The notes under the pieces are model-generated. The model had not been told where the DNA came from. It saw nothing but the letters and a program-made list of their open reading frames with translations, and did no database searches. Position numbers and translations under genes: made by a program. A DNA stretch of 48,566 bases from Cytophagales bacterium. GTDB taxonomy: Bacteria; Bacteroidota; Bacteroidia; Cytophagales; Cyclobacteriaceae. The stretch is from contig JAKSDO010000159.1 of assembly GCA_022360055.1 (NCBI GenBank), positions 1-48,566 of the forward strand. Reading direction: 5' to 3'. Shown here piece by piece: positions 1-8,401 of the stretch; within the stretch, counting starts at the first letter, position 1, and every line of letters starts with the position of its first letter.

Positions 1-22
1 AGAATCTTATCAGGCATCGTGA

Positions 23-247
23 TCAACCGCCTCCCATAGTAGTGCATTGGCCTCCGGAACCAGAACAATATATTTCGAGAGCATGACTACCCCCATTACA
101 ATAATATCCGGTCCATGCTCCTGTTCCATCGTTGCAAAAACATGAATAATATTCACAATCCCATCCTGATCCTCCTTTAAAACTCACCAACTCGTCATGA
201 CTTAGCAATTTCTCAGAGTTTAATTTTAATCTTCCTAATTTTTTCAT
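23..247 (-). CDS. GG-leader RiPP-type precursor peptide (CFB natural product precursor)
   Basis: Complete 74-residue ORF with ATG start and TGA stop. The first 26 residues (MKKLGRLKLNSEKLLS... ending FKGG) match the leader pattern of Bacteroidota GG-type natural product precursors (TIGR04149-like): basic start, Leu/Asn/Ser-rich middle, and a Lys-Gly-Gly cleavage site at residues 24-26. The core of about 48 residues is rich in Gly, Ser, Tyr and aromatics and has six Cys (31, 36, 38, 50, 61, 68), ending in GGG. Known biology of such leaders: export and cleavage by a C39-peptidase ABC transporter, sometimes after radical-SAM modification. No transporter or maturase lies within the window, but the gene sits at the left edge, so partners may lie just outside. 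Six cysteines suggest disulfides or thioethers (inference). It diverges from the ATPase at 501. Confidence 0.7.
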   Translation of the reverse strand: MKKLGRLKLNSEKLLSHDELVSFKGGSGWDCEYYSCFCNDGTGAWTGYYCNGGSHALEIYCSGSGGQCTTMGGG

Positions 248-292
248 TTTAGTAAATTTTTAACCTGCCTACTCTGATCGGTTTTCGGCATT

Positions 293-331
293 CCCGAATG
301 TTTCATTTAGCCGGCATGGTGAAACATCGGG
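293..331. promoter_or_regulatory. Hairpin/dyad in the divergent region upstream of the RiPP precursor
   Basis: Inverted repeat: the left arm CCCGAATGTTTCA (293-305) and right arm TGAAACATCGGG (320-331) pair over 12 bp with one bulged A, around a 14-nt loop that itself contains GCCGGC. It ends about 45 nt upstream of the precursor start at 247. It could be an operator, a 5' leader structure of the precursor mRNA, or a terminator of an older transcript. There is no adjacent T run, so a terminator role is least likely. Confidence 0.45.
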
Positions 332-408
332 ACCAAGGTAACATACGCCAGTCTACTATTTTTACACTGACACAATTTCACAGATTTTTCTTAAACTTTT
401 TTTGAATC

Positions 409-497
409 AAAAAGTCGTCCGAAAAAATGTAAATTTATACAAAAAGTCGTCCGAAAAAATGTAAATTTATACAAAAAGTCGTCTGAAAAAATGTAAA
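409..497. repeat. 32-bp direct tandem repeat, about 2.8 copies, upstream of the ATPase
   Basis: Two identical 32-bp units at 409-440 and 441-472 are followed by a third partial unit from 473 to about 497, with one C-to-T change in the GTCC segment. Each unit starts AAAAAGTCGTCC, contains an ATG immediately followed by TAA, and (in full copies) ends in the short palindrome TAAATTTA. The last unit ends four bases before the ATG of the ATPase at 501, so the array is the 5' leader of that gene. Short head-to-tail copies suggest slippage or regulatory copy-number variation rather than CRISPR. Confidence 0.85.
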
Positions 498-500
498 ACA

Positions 501-1805
501 ATGGAAAGACTGGCAATGCAATATCTCGATTATTGGAAGGATAAAGAAAACAGAAAACCAATGATCATCAGGGGGGGCCGTCAGGTAGGGAAAACCTGGC
601 TTATGAAAGAATTCGGAAAAAGAAACTACAAACAAATAGCTTACATAAATTTTGAAAGTTCAAAGTTACTCAAGAATTTGTTTGTAGATGATTTCGATAT
701 AAAGCGCATTATATCGGTAATTCAAATTGAAACAGAACTGCAAATCAATTCTGAAAACACGCTCATTGTATTTGATGAAATTCAGGAGGCCGATGGCGGA
801 ATTACCGCACTTAAGTACTTCTGCGAAAATGCACCTCAGTATCATATTGTTGCTGCCGGTTCCTTGTTGGGAATATCTCTGCATAAACACACATCTTTTC
901 CCGTTGGGAAAGTCGATTTCATAGACCTCTATCCACTTAATTTTACTGAGTTTCTAATGGCTAAGAATCAGCAACAGTTGCTTGGCTTACTTCGCAATAA
1001 AGATTGGAACTTGATAAAACAATTTAAGGTTAAATACATAAACTTGCTTAAGCAGTACTATTATGTCGGAGGTATGCCCGAAGCCGTTTTGTCCTTTAGC
1101 AAATCGGAAGATTACCATGAAGTCAGGCAAATTCAACACCGGATACTTACCTCGTACGAGCAGGATTTCTCAAAATATGCGCCAACCGAAATCGTTCCGA
1201 GAATAAGAATGCTATGGAATGCCATTCCGGCCCAATTGGCAAAAGAAAACCGGAAGTTTATCTATAGCGCCGTCAAAAAAGGCTCCAGAGCCAAGGATTT
1301 TGAAATAGCGCTTTCATGGTTAACCGACTGCGGGCTGGTTCATAAAGTAAACCGGGTGGCTAAACCGGGAATACCTCTAAAGGCTTATGAAGATTTCAAT
1401 GCATTCAAGTTATACGCTGTCGATGTGGGATTATTGGCAGCTATGGGGAATATTAGTGCAAAAACCTTGTTGAAAGGGAGTGTGATATTCGAAGAATTTA
1501 AAGGAGCGCTGACCGAACAATATGTATTGCAACAATTAAAAACAATTCGCGAAATGGCCATATACTACTGGTCTTCGAAAAAATCATCGGGAGAAGTCGA
1601 TTTTGTTTTGCAATACAACGGAAACATTTATCCGGTTGAAGTAAAGGCAGAGGAAAATGTACAGGCTAAAAGCTTAAAATCGTTTAAGCAAAAATATCCA
1701 AATACAAAAGCCATTAGAACATCCATGTCGGATTACAGGGATGACGCATGGCTGACCAATCTTCCATTATTTGCAATACAATCATTAACAGCGCTTTCAA
1801 TATAA
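501..1805 (+). CDS. AAA_14/DUF4143 family ATPase
   Basis: 434 residues, full length for the family. The AAA_14 domain (about residues 1-200) carries a Walker A P-loop GGRQVGKT near residues 25-32 and a Walker B block IVFDEIQE near 89-96, followed by a sensor-like AAGSLLG segment. The C-terminal DUF4143 domain (about 210-400) resembles a PD-(D/E)XK nuclease fold and includes the typical EVDFVLQY...YPVEVKA segment, with Asp, Glu and Lys in the spacing expected of that fold. The family is widespread in Bacteroidota and archaea; its role is unsettled, with suggested links to defence, mobile DNA or surface processes. Cytosolic. The start at 501 is the first ATG after the tandem repeat array, and the family's N-terminus normally begins at about this point. 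It stands alone on the plus strand. Confidence 0.9.
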   Translation: MERLAMQYLDYWKDKENRKPMIIRGGRQVGKTWLMKEFGKRNYKQIAYINFESSKLLKNLFVDDFDIKRIISVIQIETELQINSENTLIVFDEIQEADGGITALKYFCENAPQYHIVAAGSLLGISLHKHTSFPVGKVDFIDLYPLNFTEFLMAKNQQQLLGLLRNKDWNLIKQFKVKYINLLKQYYYVGGMPEAVLSFSKSEDYHEVRQIQHRILTSYEQDFSKYAPTEIVPRIRMLWNAIPAQLAKENRKFIYSAVKKGSRAKDFEIALSWLTDCGLVHKVNRVAKPGIPLKAYEDFNAFKLYAVDVGLLAAMGNISAKTLLKGSVIFEEFKGALTEQYVLQQLKTIREMAIYYWSSKKSSGEVDFVLQYNGNIYPVEVKAEENVQAKSLKSFKQKYPNTKAIRTSMSDYRDDAWLTNLPLFAIQSLTALSI

Positions 1806-1815
1806 CCCTATTAAA

Positions 1816-1914
1816 TATGAACCGGAACGGGTTATGGAAATTGGACGGATGGCAGAAGAAGGCGACGTTGCTCCGCCCACCCGCGAATTGAGTGAAATTG
1901 CGGCAAAATCATGA
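1816..1914 (+). pseudogene. Possible C-terminal coding remnant, unidentified
   Basis: A +1-frame stretch of 32 codons ending in TGA at 1912-1914 has protein-like composition (MEIGRMAEEGDVAPPT segment) but no start context and no partner upstream, because the ATPase stop lies at 1803-1805 in another frame. It reads like the tail of a lost gene. I do not recognise the family. The stop codon lies inside the left arm of the inverted repeat at 1909-1948. Confidence 0.25.
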
Positions 1915-1948
1915 TTGAAATGCGCCCTCGTCGCCGATTCAATCATGA
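1909..1948. terminator. Inverted repeat between convergent genes, possible bidirectional terminator
   Basis: Perfect 11-bp arms TCATGATTGAA (1909-1919) and TTCAATCATGA (1938-1948) surround an 18-nt loop. It lies between the stop of the ATPase (plus) and the stop of the GH92 gene (minus), where a shared terminator is expected. Neither side has a clear T tract, so intrinsic termination is uncertain. Confidence 0.4.
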
Positions 1949-2001
1949 CCAACAACCGGCCTGGCCAGGTGGTCGCTATTTCCTAAGGATCACCGAATAA
2001 T

Positions 2002-4980
2002 CTACTCTATATAACGGGATATCATACTTTTCCAAACCCTATAGCCCTCGCCATTCAAATGCAATGCGTCAATACTGTATTTTGGATTCAGCTTGCCTTC
2101 CTCATTGGAGAAGGCTTCGGTAAGATCTATAAAGGTAAAGCTGTCTTCATTGGCCAATTGCTTCAGAAACTCATTGATCTCCAGGATAGACTTATTTGGA
2201 CGCGTATAATGAATAGCATCATCAACAGGGAGTATGCTCTGCACATAAATTTCTGTCTCCGGAGATTCCGACCTGATTTGCCGGATGATCTTCGCATAAT
2301 TTTCCTCGACTTGCTCTACCGTTTTTCCGTATGCCAGATCGTTGGTGCCGATCATCAGAAATATTTTTGATGGCCTGGACTCCGTAACTTCCGGCAACCT
2401 CTCCAGAATACCGTCGGTATCGTCCCCTCCGATTCCCCTGTTTTTAATCTTTGGATTTTCAAACATTTCAGCCCATTCGGCATTATCCGTGATGCTGTTT
2501 CCGAGAAATATTATTTCATCTTTTGCATTTGGCAGGCTTTCGAAATGTTCCTTTTTATGATAATAATAGGCTTTAACAGCCCTGTTCCATTCTTCGAGCT
2601 CTTCCGCATATCTGTCGTAAGCCATGATCTCACCAATTTCTTTTTCGCTCAATTGTGTGCTCAGCGATGGAGGGGCATGCTCAACTCCCCAATTCTTATT
2701 TGGTGCAGGTCCCATATTCAAACTCAACGTTCCCCCTTTTATCAATTCATCGTGATAAAACCAAGGTTTGTTTAGCGCTTTGCCATTTAGTGTTGCAGAC
2801 TGAATGTAGATGTTCTCATCGGATACGTTTTTTGCTTCGATCACAAAAGTTTTCCCCGGATAATAGTTTTTGTCCAGATGGATAGAAATTTTTTCAAACT
2901 TGGGACTGCCGATTTCATAAACAGGCTTTACGGAAGCCCCACCATCCATTTGAAACAAACCCATGGCGCTCATCACAAACCATGCCCCCATTTGACCCTG
3001 GTCTTCATCCCCAAGCCATCCGCCGTGTGGCGTTGATCCATAATAATTATTCATGATCTCATTTACCCACTTTTGAGTCAGCCACGGCTTTCCGGAATAG
3101 TTAAAAAGATAGGCCGCCTGCATGTTTGGCTGATTGCCGTGATTCACCGGTAATACGCCCATGCCGTCCAAACTGTTGCTTCCAAGCTGCTCCGAGTTAA
3201 ATTTATGCAGCGCTGATGTGGCAAAACCCTCCTCCAGCCTCGAATTGAATTCTTCTTTGCCCATAAGACGGATCATTCCATGAACATCGTGGGGAACGAA
3301 ATAGGTGTATTGCCAGGCATTTCCTTCAACATACCCGGAACCCAACCAGGCCACCTGACCATAAGGGTTGAAATCCTCCACCCAATCGCCATTTCTGTAC
3401 TTGCGCCTTGTATACCCTACGGATGGATCAAATACATTTTTATAATTGAATGCCCTTTTTGTAAATTGCTTATAATCTTTTTGCTTGCCTAACGCAAGCG
3501 CCAATTGCCCGACCGTCCAGTCATCGTAGGCGTATGCGAGCGTGTTGGAAACCGGCCCTTCTTCATCGGGGACATATCCAATATCAATGTATGATTTCAG
3601 GTTTCTGTTGCCCACATAGCCGCCGGCTTCATGAGGCTTTCCCTGTTCCGTTTGCATTTTTACAACAGCTTCATAGGCTTTATCAATATCGAAATTTCTG
3701 ATCCCTTTGTTCCAGGCACTCACGATTAAAGATATCTGATGCGAGGCCACCATAATGGCCGAGTACTCGATCCCTGTCGGGCCTTTGGGAAGCCAGCCAC
3801 CTTTGTCATAGATCTCGAGAAATGAATTGACCCATTTATTGGCAATGTCCGGCGTCGCTAATGTCCATAACTGATTCAAATTCCAGAAAGTGATCCAAAA
3901 CCCATCACTGCCATAGATGGGCATATCGGGTGTTTTCAACTGGCGTACATTTTCATACATATCCACATATTTGCCATTGACATCATTCCAGGTAGTTCGA
4001 CCGGCGTAGGCTCGGTATAGGTTTGTATAGAACTTCTCTTTGTTTTTCTCAGACCCTCCCTCAACTTCGATGACAGATAAAAGGTCATTCCATGTATTTT
4101 TTGCGTCTTTTCGCACGGCGTCAAAGTCCCAGTTATAGGGATTCAACTCCGTTTCAAGATTCAATCGGGCCTGATCAATACTCACCAGGGATATTCCGGT
4201 CTGCACCTGGATCTGCTCTCCTTCTTCGGTAGAAAATGTGACAAACGCCCCCACGTCTTTATGTCCAAACTCGGAAGATACCCGGTCGGTATCCCTGATA
4301 ATCTCTTCCTTTACCCAGCCGTTCAACGATTTGAAGGGCTTGTCAAAACGCATTACAAAATGCAGTGTGTATTCGTTAAAATTGGCTTTTCGTAAACTTT
4401 GCTGGTACGAGACCCCTTCGATTAACCGGTCGCTTACCTTTTTTATTTCCGTATAGAAAATCTCATATCCGTATTCGGATGGTGTGAGCAGATCTATGAG
4501 AATTCTTGATGAGTCGTTTTCCGGAAAGGTATATCGATGAAAACCGGTGCGGGTAGTAGTGGTCAACTCGGCAGTAATTTGGTAGTCATCCAATAAAACT
4601 TTATAATAACCCGGTTCTGCAAATTCTTTTTTATGGCTAAACCTCGAGCGATACCCGCGATCCGGATCTTTTTCCGTTCCCGGTGTTACTTTTAGCTCTC
4701 CGTTTGTCGGCATCGTTAATAATCCTGCCATGGTCCATGAATGGAGGTGACTGAATCCGGCTATGTTTTCAATGTCATATTCATAGCCGGCCTTCCAGCC
4801 CAACTCCTGATTGTCGGGACTTAACTTCACCATTCCAAACGGCACAGTCGGACCGGGAAACATCAACCACCGGGAGTCATGCGAACCGATAAGCGGGTTC
4901 ACATAATCAACAGGTTGTTTTTGAGCTTGAACGGGATTTAGAAATGCAGTAAAAAAAAGTAATACAGGTAGTATTTTCAT
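2002..4980 (-). CDS. GH92 alpha-mannosidase fused to C-terminal SGNH/GDSL esterase
   Basis: Exported two-domain enzyme of 992 residues from the chosen start. Signal peptide MKILPVLLFFTAFLNPVQAQ, then a GH92 module of about 760 residues with the family's N-terminal DYVNPLIGS block, the EGNAWQYTYFVPHD block (around residue 553) and the GDEDQGQMGAW block (around residue 658), which carry catalytic and calcium-site residues in GH92. From about residue 823 an SGNH hydrolase follows: FLGNSITD (Ser nucleophile), GIGGDDT (Gly block), MIGTNDL (Asn block) and DALHLN (Asp/His block). GH92 removes alpha-mannose; the esterase half probably removes acyl groups. An upstream ATG at 5004 is possible, but only the start at 4980 puts the signal peptide at the N-terminus. 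Last gene of PUL 1, 120 nt after the phosphomannose isomerase. Confidence 0.93.
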   Translation of the reverse strand: MKILPVLLFFTAFLNPVQAQKQPVDYVNPLIGSHDSRWLMFPGPTVPFGMVKLSPDNQELGWKAGYEYDIENIAGFSHLHSWTMAGLLTMPTNGELKVTPGTEKDPDRGYRSRFSHKKEFAEPGYYKVLLDDYQITAELTTTTRTGFHRYTFPENDSSRILIDLLTPSEYGYEIFYTEIKKVSDRLIEGVSYQQSLRKANFNEYTLHFVMRFDKPFKSLNGWVKEEIIRDTDRVSSEFGHKDVGAFVTFSTEEGEQIQVQTGISLVSIDQARLNLETELNPYNWDFDAVRKDAKNTWNDLLSVIEVEGGSEKNKEKFYTNLYRAYAGRTTWNDVNGKYVDMYENVRQLKTPDMPIYGSDGFWITFWNLNQLWTLATPDIANKWVNSFLEIYDKGGWLPKGPTGIEYSAIMVASHQISLIVSAWNKGIRNFDIDKAYEAVVKMQTEQGKPHEAGGYVGNRNLKSYIDIGYVPDEEGPVSNTLAYAYDDWTVGQLALALGKQKDYKQFTKRAFNYKNVFDPSVGYTRRKYRNGDWVEDFNPYGQVAWLGSGYVEGNAWQYTYFVPHDVHGMIRLMGKEEFNSRLEEGFATSALHKFNSEQLGSNSLDGMGVLPVNHGNQPNMQAAYLFNYSGKPWLTQKWVNEIMNNYYGSTPHGGWLGDEDQGQMGAWFVMSAMGLFQMDGGASVKPVYEIGSPKFEKISIHLDKNYYPGKTFVIEAKNVSDENIYIQSATLNGKALNKPWFYHDELIKGGTLSLNMGPAPNKNWGVEHAPPSLSTQLSEKEIGEIMAYDRYAEELEEWNRAVKAYYYHKKEHFESLPNAKDEIIFLGNSITDNAEWAEMFENPKIKNRGIGGDDTDGILERLPEVTESRPSKIFLMIGTNDLAYGKTVEQVEENYAKIIRQIRSESPETEIYVQSILPVDDAIHYTRPNKSILEINEFLKQLANEDSFTFIDLTEAFSNEEGKLNPKYSIDALHLNGEGYRVWKSMISRYIE

Positions 4981-5100
4981 GAGTTTATCGTATTTTAAAT
5001 TCATTGTCAACCGATATCCACAAATCCCTTGACATAAAATGAAATAAGAACGGATAAAAAATTTCTGTTAAGATGTTTCCCATCACGGATTTTGTATTTT

Positions 5101-6852
5101 TTAAGCCTGCGTTCTGACATAGGCTCTGATGATCGCCACCTGTTTGCCATCACTTTGTCCGCCTGGTTTGACGGTATATTCGCCTACACTTGCCGGCACA
5201 ATGAAGACCTCCGCATAATTCACCGCGAATGAATCAAATGCCTGATCAGGGCTTTCCACAACGACTTCTTCGCCTTCAACAAGGCAAAGCACGTTTACCC
5301 CTCCCCGGGTGTTCAGCCCGATCCCTTTTGTGAGCCAATACCTCCTGGTTTCGATGAACTCCCGCGCGTGAAGCCCTGTGCTTTCCTCCTTCCATCCGTC
5401 TCCTTCCGCAACTCGCTCAACCTTATTGATAAGGTGCTCCCGGACCCATGATGTGCTCCTGTCCCATTGAATCACATTTTTGCCATGCTCGATGTTGATC
5501 GGGCGCGGTTTGCCATCAAGACCAACTCGCCCCCAATCCCAAAGTTTGAACGTGAAAATATACGGTGTGGCGCTGATCTCCAGAACCATGCTGTCTTTGC
5601 CGGAGCAATGAACCGTTCCTGCCGGGATCAAAAAATGATCGTGCTTTTTGGCCGGCCAGGTCTCCACATACTTTTCGGCTTCGAATGACCTTCCGCCATC
5701 CTGAGCTCTTTCCAAATCGTTGATCATTTCATTGGGATCAACGTCTTCTTTCAGCCCCAGATACACTTCAGCATCTTTACCGGCATCCATGATGTAGTAG
5801 CTTTCATCCTGGGTATAGTGCAACCCAAATTTTTCCCGGATATATTCTGTAAGCGGATGCACCTGCAGACTCAGGTTGCCGCCATCCATGGTATCGAGAA
5901 AATCGAAACGTATCGGAAACTCATCGCCAAACCGGGCGTGCACCGCGTCGCCAAGCAGTGCAACCGGCTGATAAAAAACCAGGTTGATCGAAGGCAATTC
6001 CATGGTTATTCCTTCGAAATCGAGCAGAAGGCTGTTTTCCTCAGGTACGCAGTTGAAACACCAGGCGTAGTTCTCCACAGATGTGTCCAAACCGCAAACC
6101 TTTTTCATCCATTGCCCTCCCCAGGGTCCCGGATCAAAAAAAGGCACGACGCTAAAAGGCCTCTGCGCAGCCTGTCTCAGACCTTTGAAGACAGATGATG
6201 CCCTGGCCATTTTGGGAACATCCGGGTTGTTGGTGTCCAGTACAAAATCCCATTTCGTCATGGTCATTTTTTTTAAGCGGTCGCAAACCCTCCAATCGAC
6301 AAAGTACCCTCGCTTGTATTGCGTTTCAAATGGCTCCTCCGCATTGGAAATTCCCAGGTTATTTACCATATGCCGGCGCATGCGCATCTGGATCTCCCAT
6401 CTGGCCATATCCGCATAGACAAAAACGTCCGGCTTTTCCTCCACTAATGAAGCCCCGTGGCCGATGACCAGAACCGTTCCTTCATCAATTTCTTCGATCA
6501 TCTTCCCGGTATTTCGCAACTTTAACGGATCGATGAAATCAATCATATTCAGGCGGCTCATGTAGCCAAAAATCCGGTTGTCCGTGACATCTGTCTGGGT
6601 CAGGGCACGAATTTCTTTTTCCTCTTTAAAATAATCCGGCGTGGAAAACACCTTCGTATGGGGCACCTTTTCACTGATATTGCCAATAATATCTTCCGGG
6701 TATATCCCCTGGTAGCATTCAATAACAATGAGATTTTTAGGCTTTTCCGGATCAATCCGTTGATGAATTGCTTCCCCGATGCTCTCCCATCCGACTACGC
6801 ATGTATGTTCCGCTCCTTTAACACGTATTGACGGAAACTTAGTATAAGTCAT
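5101..6852 (-). CDS. Class I mannose-6-phosphate isomerase, long form
   Basis: Cytosolic enzyme converting mannose-6-phosphate to fructose-6-phosphate. The C-terminal half (about residue 235 onward) is a type I phosphomannose isomerase cupin: GPWGGQWM, FPIRFDFLDTMDGGN, the zinc motif SLQVHP, and PAGTVHCSGKDSMVLEIS with a further metal His. The protein has 583 residues, much longer than the roughly 320-residue bacterial ManA. The extra N-terminal 230 residues have no motif I can name with confidence, although they contain a VLVIGHGASL segment and an Arg-rich helix. Similar long forms occur in other bacteria. There are 44 nt between it and the susD stop, so it is in the same operon. Its position next to a GH92 mannosidase fits mannose catabolism. 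ATG start, no shorter alternative favoured. Confidence 0.88.
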   Translation of the reverse strand: MTYTKFPSIRVKGAEHTCVVGWESIGEAIHQRIDPEKPKNLIVIECYQGIYPEDIIGNISEKVPHTKVFSTPDYFKEEKEIRALTQTDVTDNRIFGYMSRLNMIDFIDPLKLRNTGKMIEEIDEGTVLVIGHGASLVEEKPDVFVYADMARWEIQMRMRRHMVNNLGISNAEEPFETQYKRGYFVDWRVCDRLKKMTMTKWDFVLDTNNPDVPKMARASSVFKGLRQAAQRPFSVVPFFDPGPWGGQWMKKVCGLDTSVENYAWCFNCVPEENSLLLDFEGITMELPSINLVFYQPVALLGDAVHARFGDEFPIRFDFLDTMDGGNLSLQVHPLTEYIREKFGLHYTQDESYYIMDAGKDAEVYLGLKEDVDPNEMINDLERAQDGGRSFEAEKYVETWPAKKHDHFLIPAGTVHCSGKDSMVLEISATPYIFTFKLWDWGRVGLDGKPRPINIEHGKNVIQWDRSTSWVREHLINKVERVAEGDGWKEESTGLHAREFIETRRYWLTKGIGLNTRGGVNVLCLVEGEEVVVESPDQAFDSFAVNYAEVFIVPASVGEYTVKPGGQSDGKQVAIIRAYVRTQA

Positions 6853-6896
6853 AAATTGCTTTTCTCGAGTTAATAGTGATTTATTGTCAGTTGCTT

Positions 6897-8375
6897 CTAA
6901 TATCCATCATTTTGGGTGAGATTGGTATTTATATCCCGTTCTCGCTGGGGTATCGGGAATTTATAGTGATGTTTTGAGGGTGTGGTGTTGGGTTTTCCGG
7001 AACTTTCTACTTTCTCTACCAACTTCCCCATTCTTACCAAATCGTTCCACCGCTGGCCTTCCATGACAAACTCCCACCTTCGTTCGTCCAGAATGGCATC
7101 TCTGAAGCCTTCATAGTCAAGACCTGCCAGGTCGGGAAGTATGTCCTGTTCAATTATCCCGTTAAATCGCGCCCGCTTTCGTACCATGTTTATGGCATCG
7201 TAGGCCTCTGGTGTGGGGCCCCGGTTCGCCTCATTCAATGCTTCGGCATATATCAGCAGGACATCTGCATATCTCAGGTAGATAACATCCGAATCTGTTG
7301 TATTTCCTCTCGGCTCTACTTCCCGATCCCAGAATTTACTTATGTGCGGTTCAAATGTCTCCGTAGTTCCATCGCTATATGTATACGAAGTGATGAATGT
7401 AACTTCTCTCCGGCGGTCAAGCGGATTGAAACTGTTGTACAGATCTTCCGTCGGCACTTCCCAGCCATGGGCATTCTCAGGCCCTTCCCCATTTTTATCC
7501 AGCCCCGGAGGGAGCAGTCTCACAAGATACTGGTTGGGCTTGAATCCCTGGCTCAGCGTACCGCTGAAGTTCACGGCAAATATTATCTCTCCTTTGTTCA
7601 TATTTGAAATTTTAAATATATCCGCAAAATCTTCCCATAAAAAGTACTTTCCCGATTCGATGATACTTTTGGCATACTGCGCTGCCAAATCATAATCTCC
7701 CTTTGTCAAATATACCTTTGAAAGCAGCGCTGTGGCAGATTGCGGTTCCGGCCTGCCTTTACCGACCCTGAAGCTTTCCGAAAGATGCTCTTCTGCCAAT
7801 TTCAGGTCGGCAATTATTGTCTCGTAAACGGTTTCTTCTGCTGTCCGTGAAGCATAGGCATTGTCAAGGTTTGAGGTCGGTTCCAGCAGCAATGGAACGC
7901 TACCGAAAAGTTTGACCGCTTCAAAATACATCATCGCCCGGATAAAATGTGCCTCAGCGACCAGATGATTCTTCTTTAACTCATCCATTTGAATGGAGGG
8001 AACCTTCTCTATGACCACGTTGGCAGCATTTATTGTTTTGTACACGTCCTGCCAGTAATATTCTATCCGCAAATTGTCCGGATTGAATTTGAACTCCGAT
8101 AGATTTCTGTATTCCTGAAAGCTGATGGTCGAAATGCAATTATCCGAAACCAGGTCCTGGAAAACCCAGTAATCATTAAAAAAAATTCCGCCAAAGGACG
8201 GATCCCATAAATAATCTGTCCCCACACTTAAATAATCATACAGGGCATTTGTCGCAGCAATAGCGTCTTGCTCACTCTGATAATAGTTCCCGGAATTGAC
8301 AACCGCCTGAGGTTCTTCATCAAGGAAATTGCACGACGCCACTATAATTACTATTCCAATAAGTGATTTTTTCAT
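6897..8375 (-). CDS. SusD/RagB-family surface glycan-binding lipoprotein (PUL 1)
   Basis: Outer-membrane lipoprotein that caps the SusC channel and binds glycan. From the ATG at 8375 it has 492 residues, with signal peptide MKKSLIGIVIIVASC and lipidated Cys15 followed by NFLDEEPQ, a typical SusD start. The AFIRAMMYFEAVKLFG block and tetratricopeptide-like helices follow, and the C-terminal SusD block contains DVIYLRYADVLLIYAEALNE and RRWEFVMEGQRWNDLVRMG. The frame is open up to a TTG at 8405 overlapping the susC stop, and another ATG lies at 8393; 8375 gives the cleanest lipoprotein signal. It follows susC directly, as expected for the pair. Confidence 0.95.
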   Translation of the reverse strand: MKKSLIGIVIIVASCNFLDEEPQAVVNSGNYYQSEQDAIAATNALYDYLSVGTDYLWDPSFGGIFFNDYWVFQDLVSDNCISTISFQEYRNLSEFKFNPDNLRIEYYWQDVYKTINAANVVIEKVPSIQMDELKKNHLVAEAHFIRAMMYFEAVKLFGSVPLLLEPTSNLDNAYASRTAEETVYETIIADLKLAEEHLSESFRVGKGRPEPQSATALLSKVYLTKGDYDLAAQYAKSIIESGKYFLWEDFADIFKISNMNKGEIIFAVNFSGTLSQGFKPNQYLVRLLPPGLDKNGEGPENAHGWEVPTEDLYNSFNPLDRRREVTFITSYTYSDGTTETFEPHISKFWDREVEPRGNTTDSDVIYLRYADVLLIYAEALNEANRGPTPEAYDAINMVRKRARFNGIIEQDILPDLAGLDYEGFRDAILDERRWEFVMEGQRWNDLVRMGKLVEKVESSGKPNTTPSKHHYKFPIPQRERDINTNLTQNDGY

Positions 8376-8401
8376 TGAACTATAATTATTCATTTTCCAG
8401 A

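Noticed and set aside
409-497. Tandem repeats considered as a CRISPR array
   Set aside because: The units are directly adjacent with no unique spacers, there are fewer than three full copies, and no cas gene is present.
5818-6467. Several plus-strand ORFs of 90-126 codons opposite the isomerase gene
   Set aside because: They lie antisense to a gene with clear isomerase motifs and show no domain of their own.
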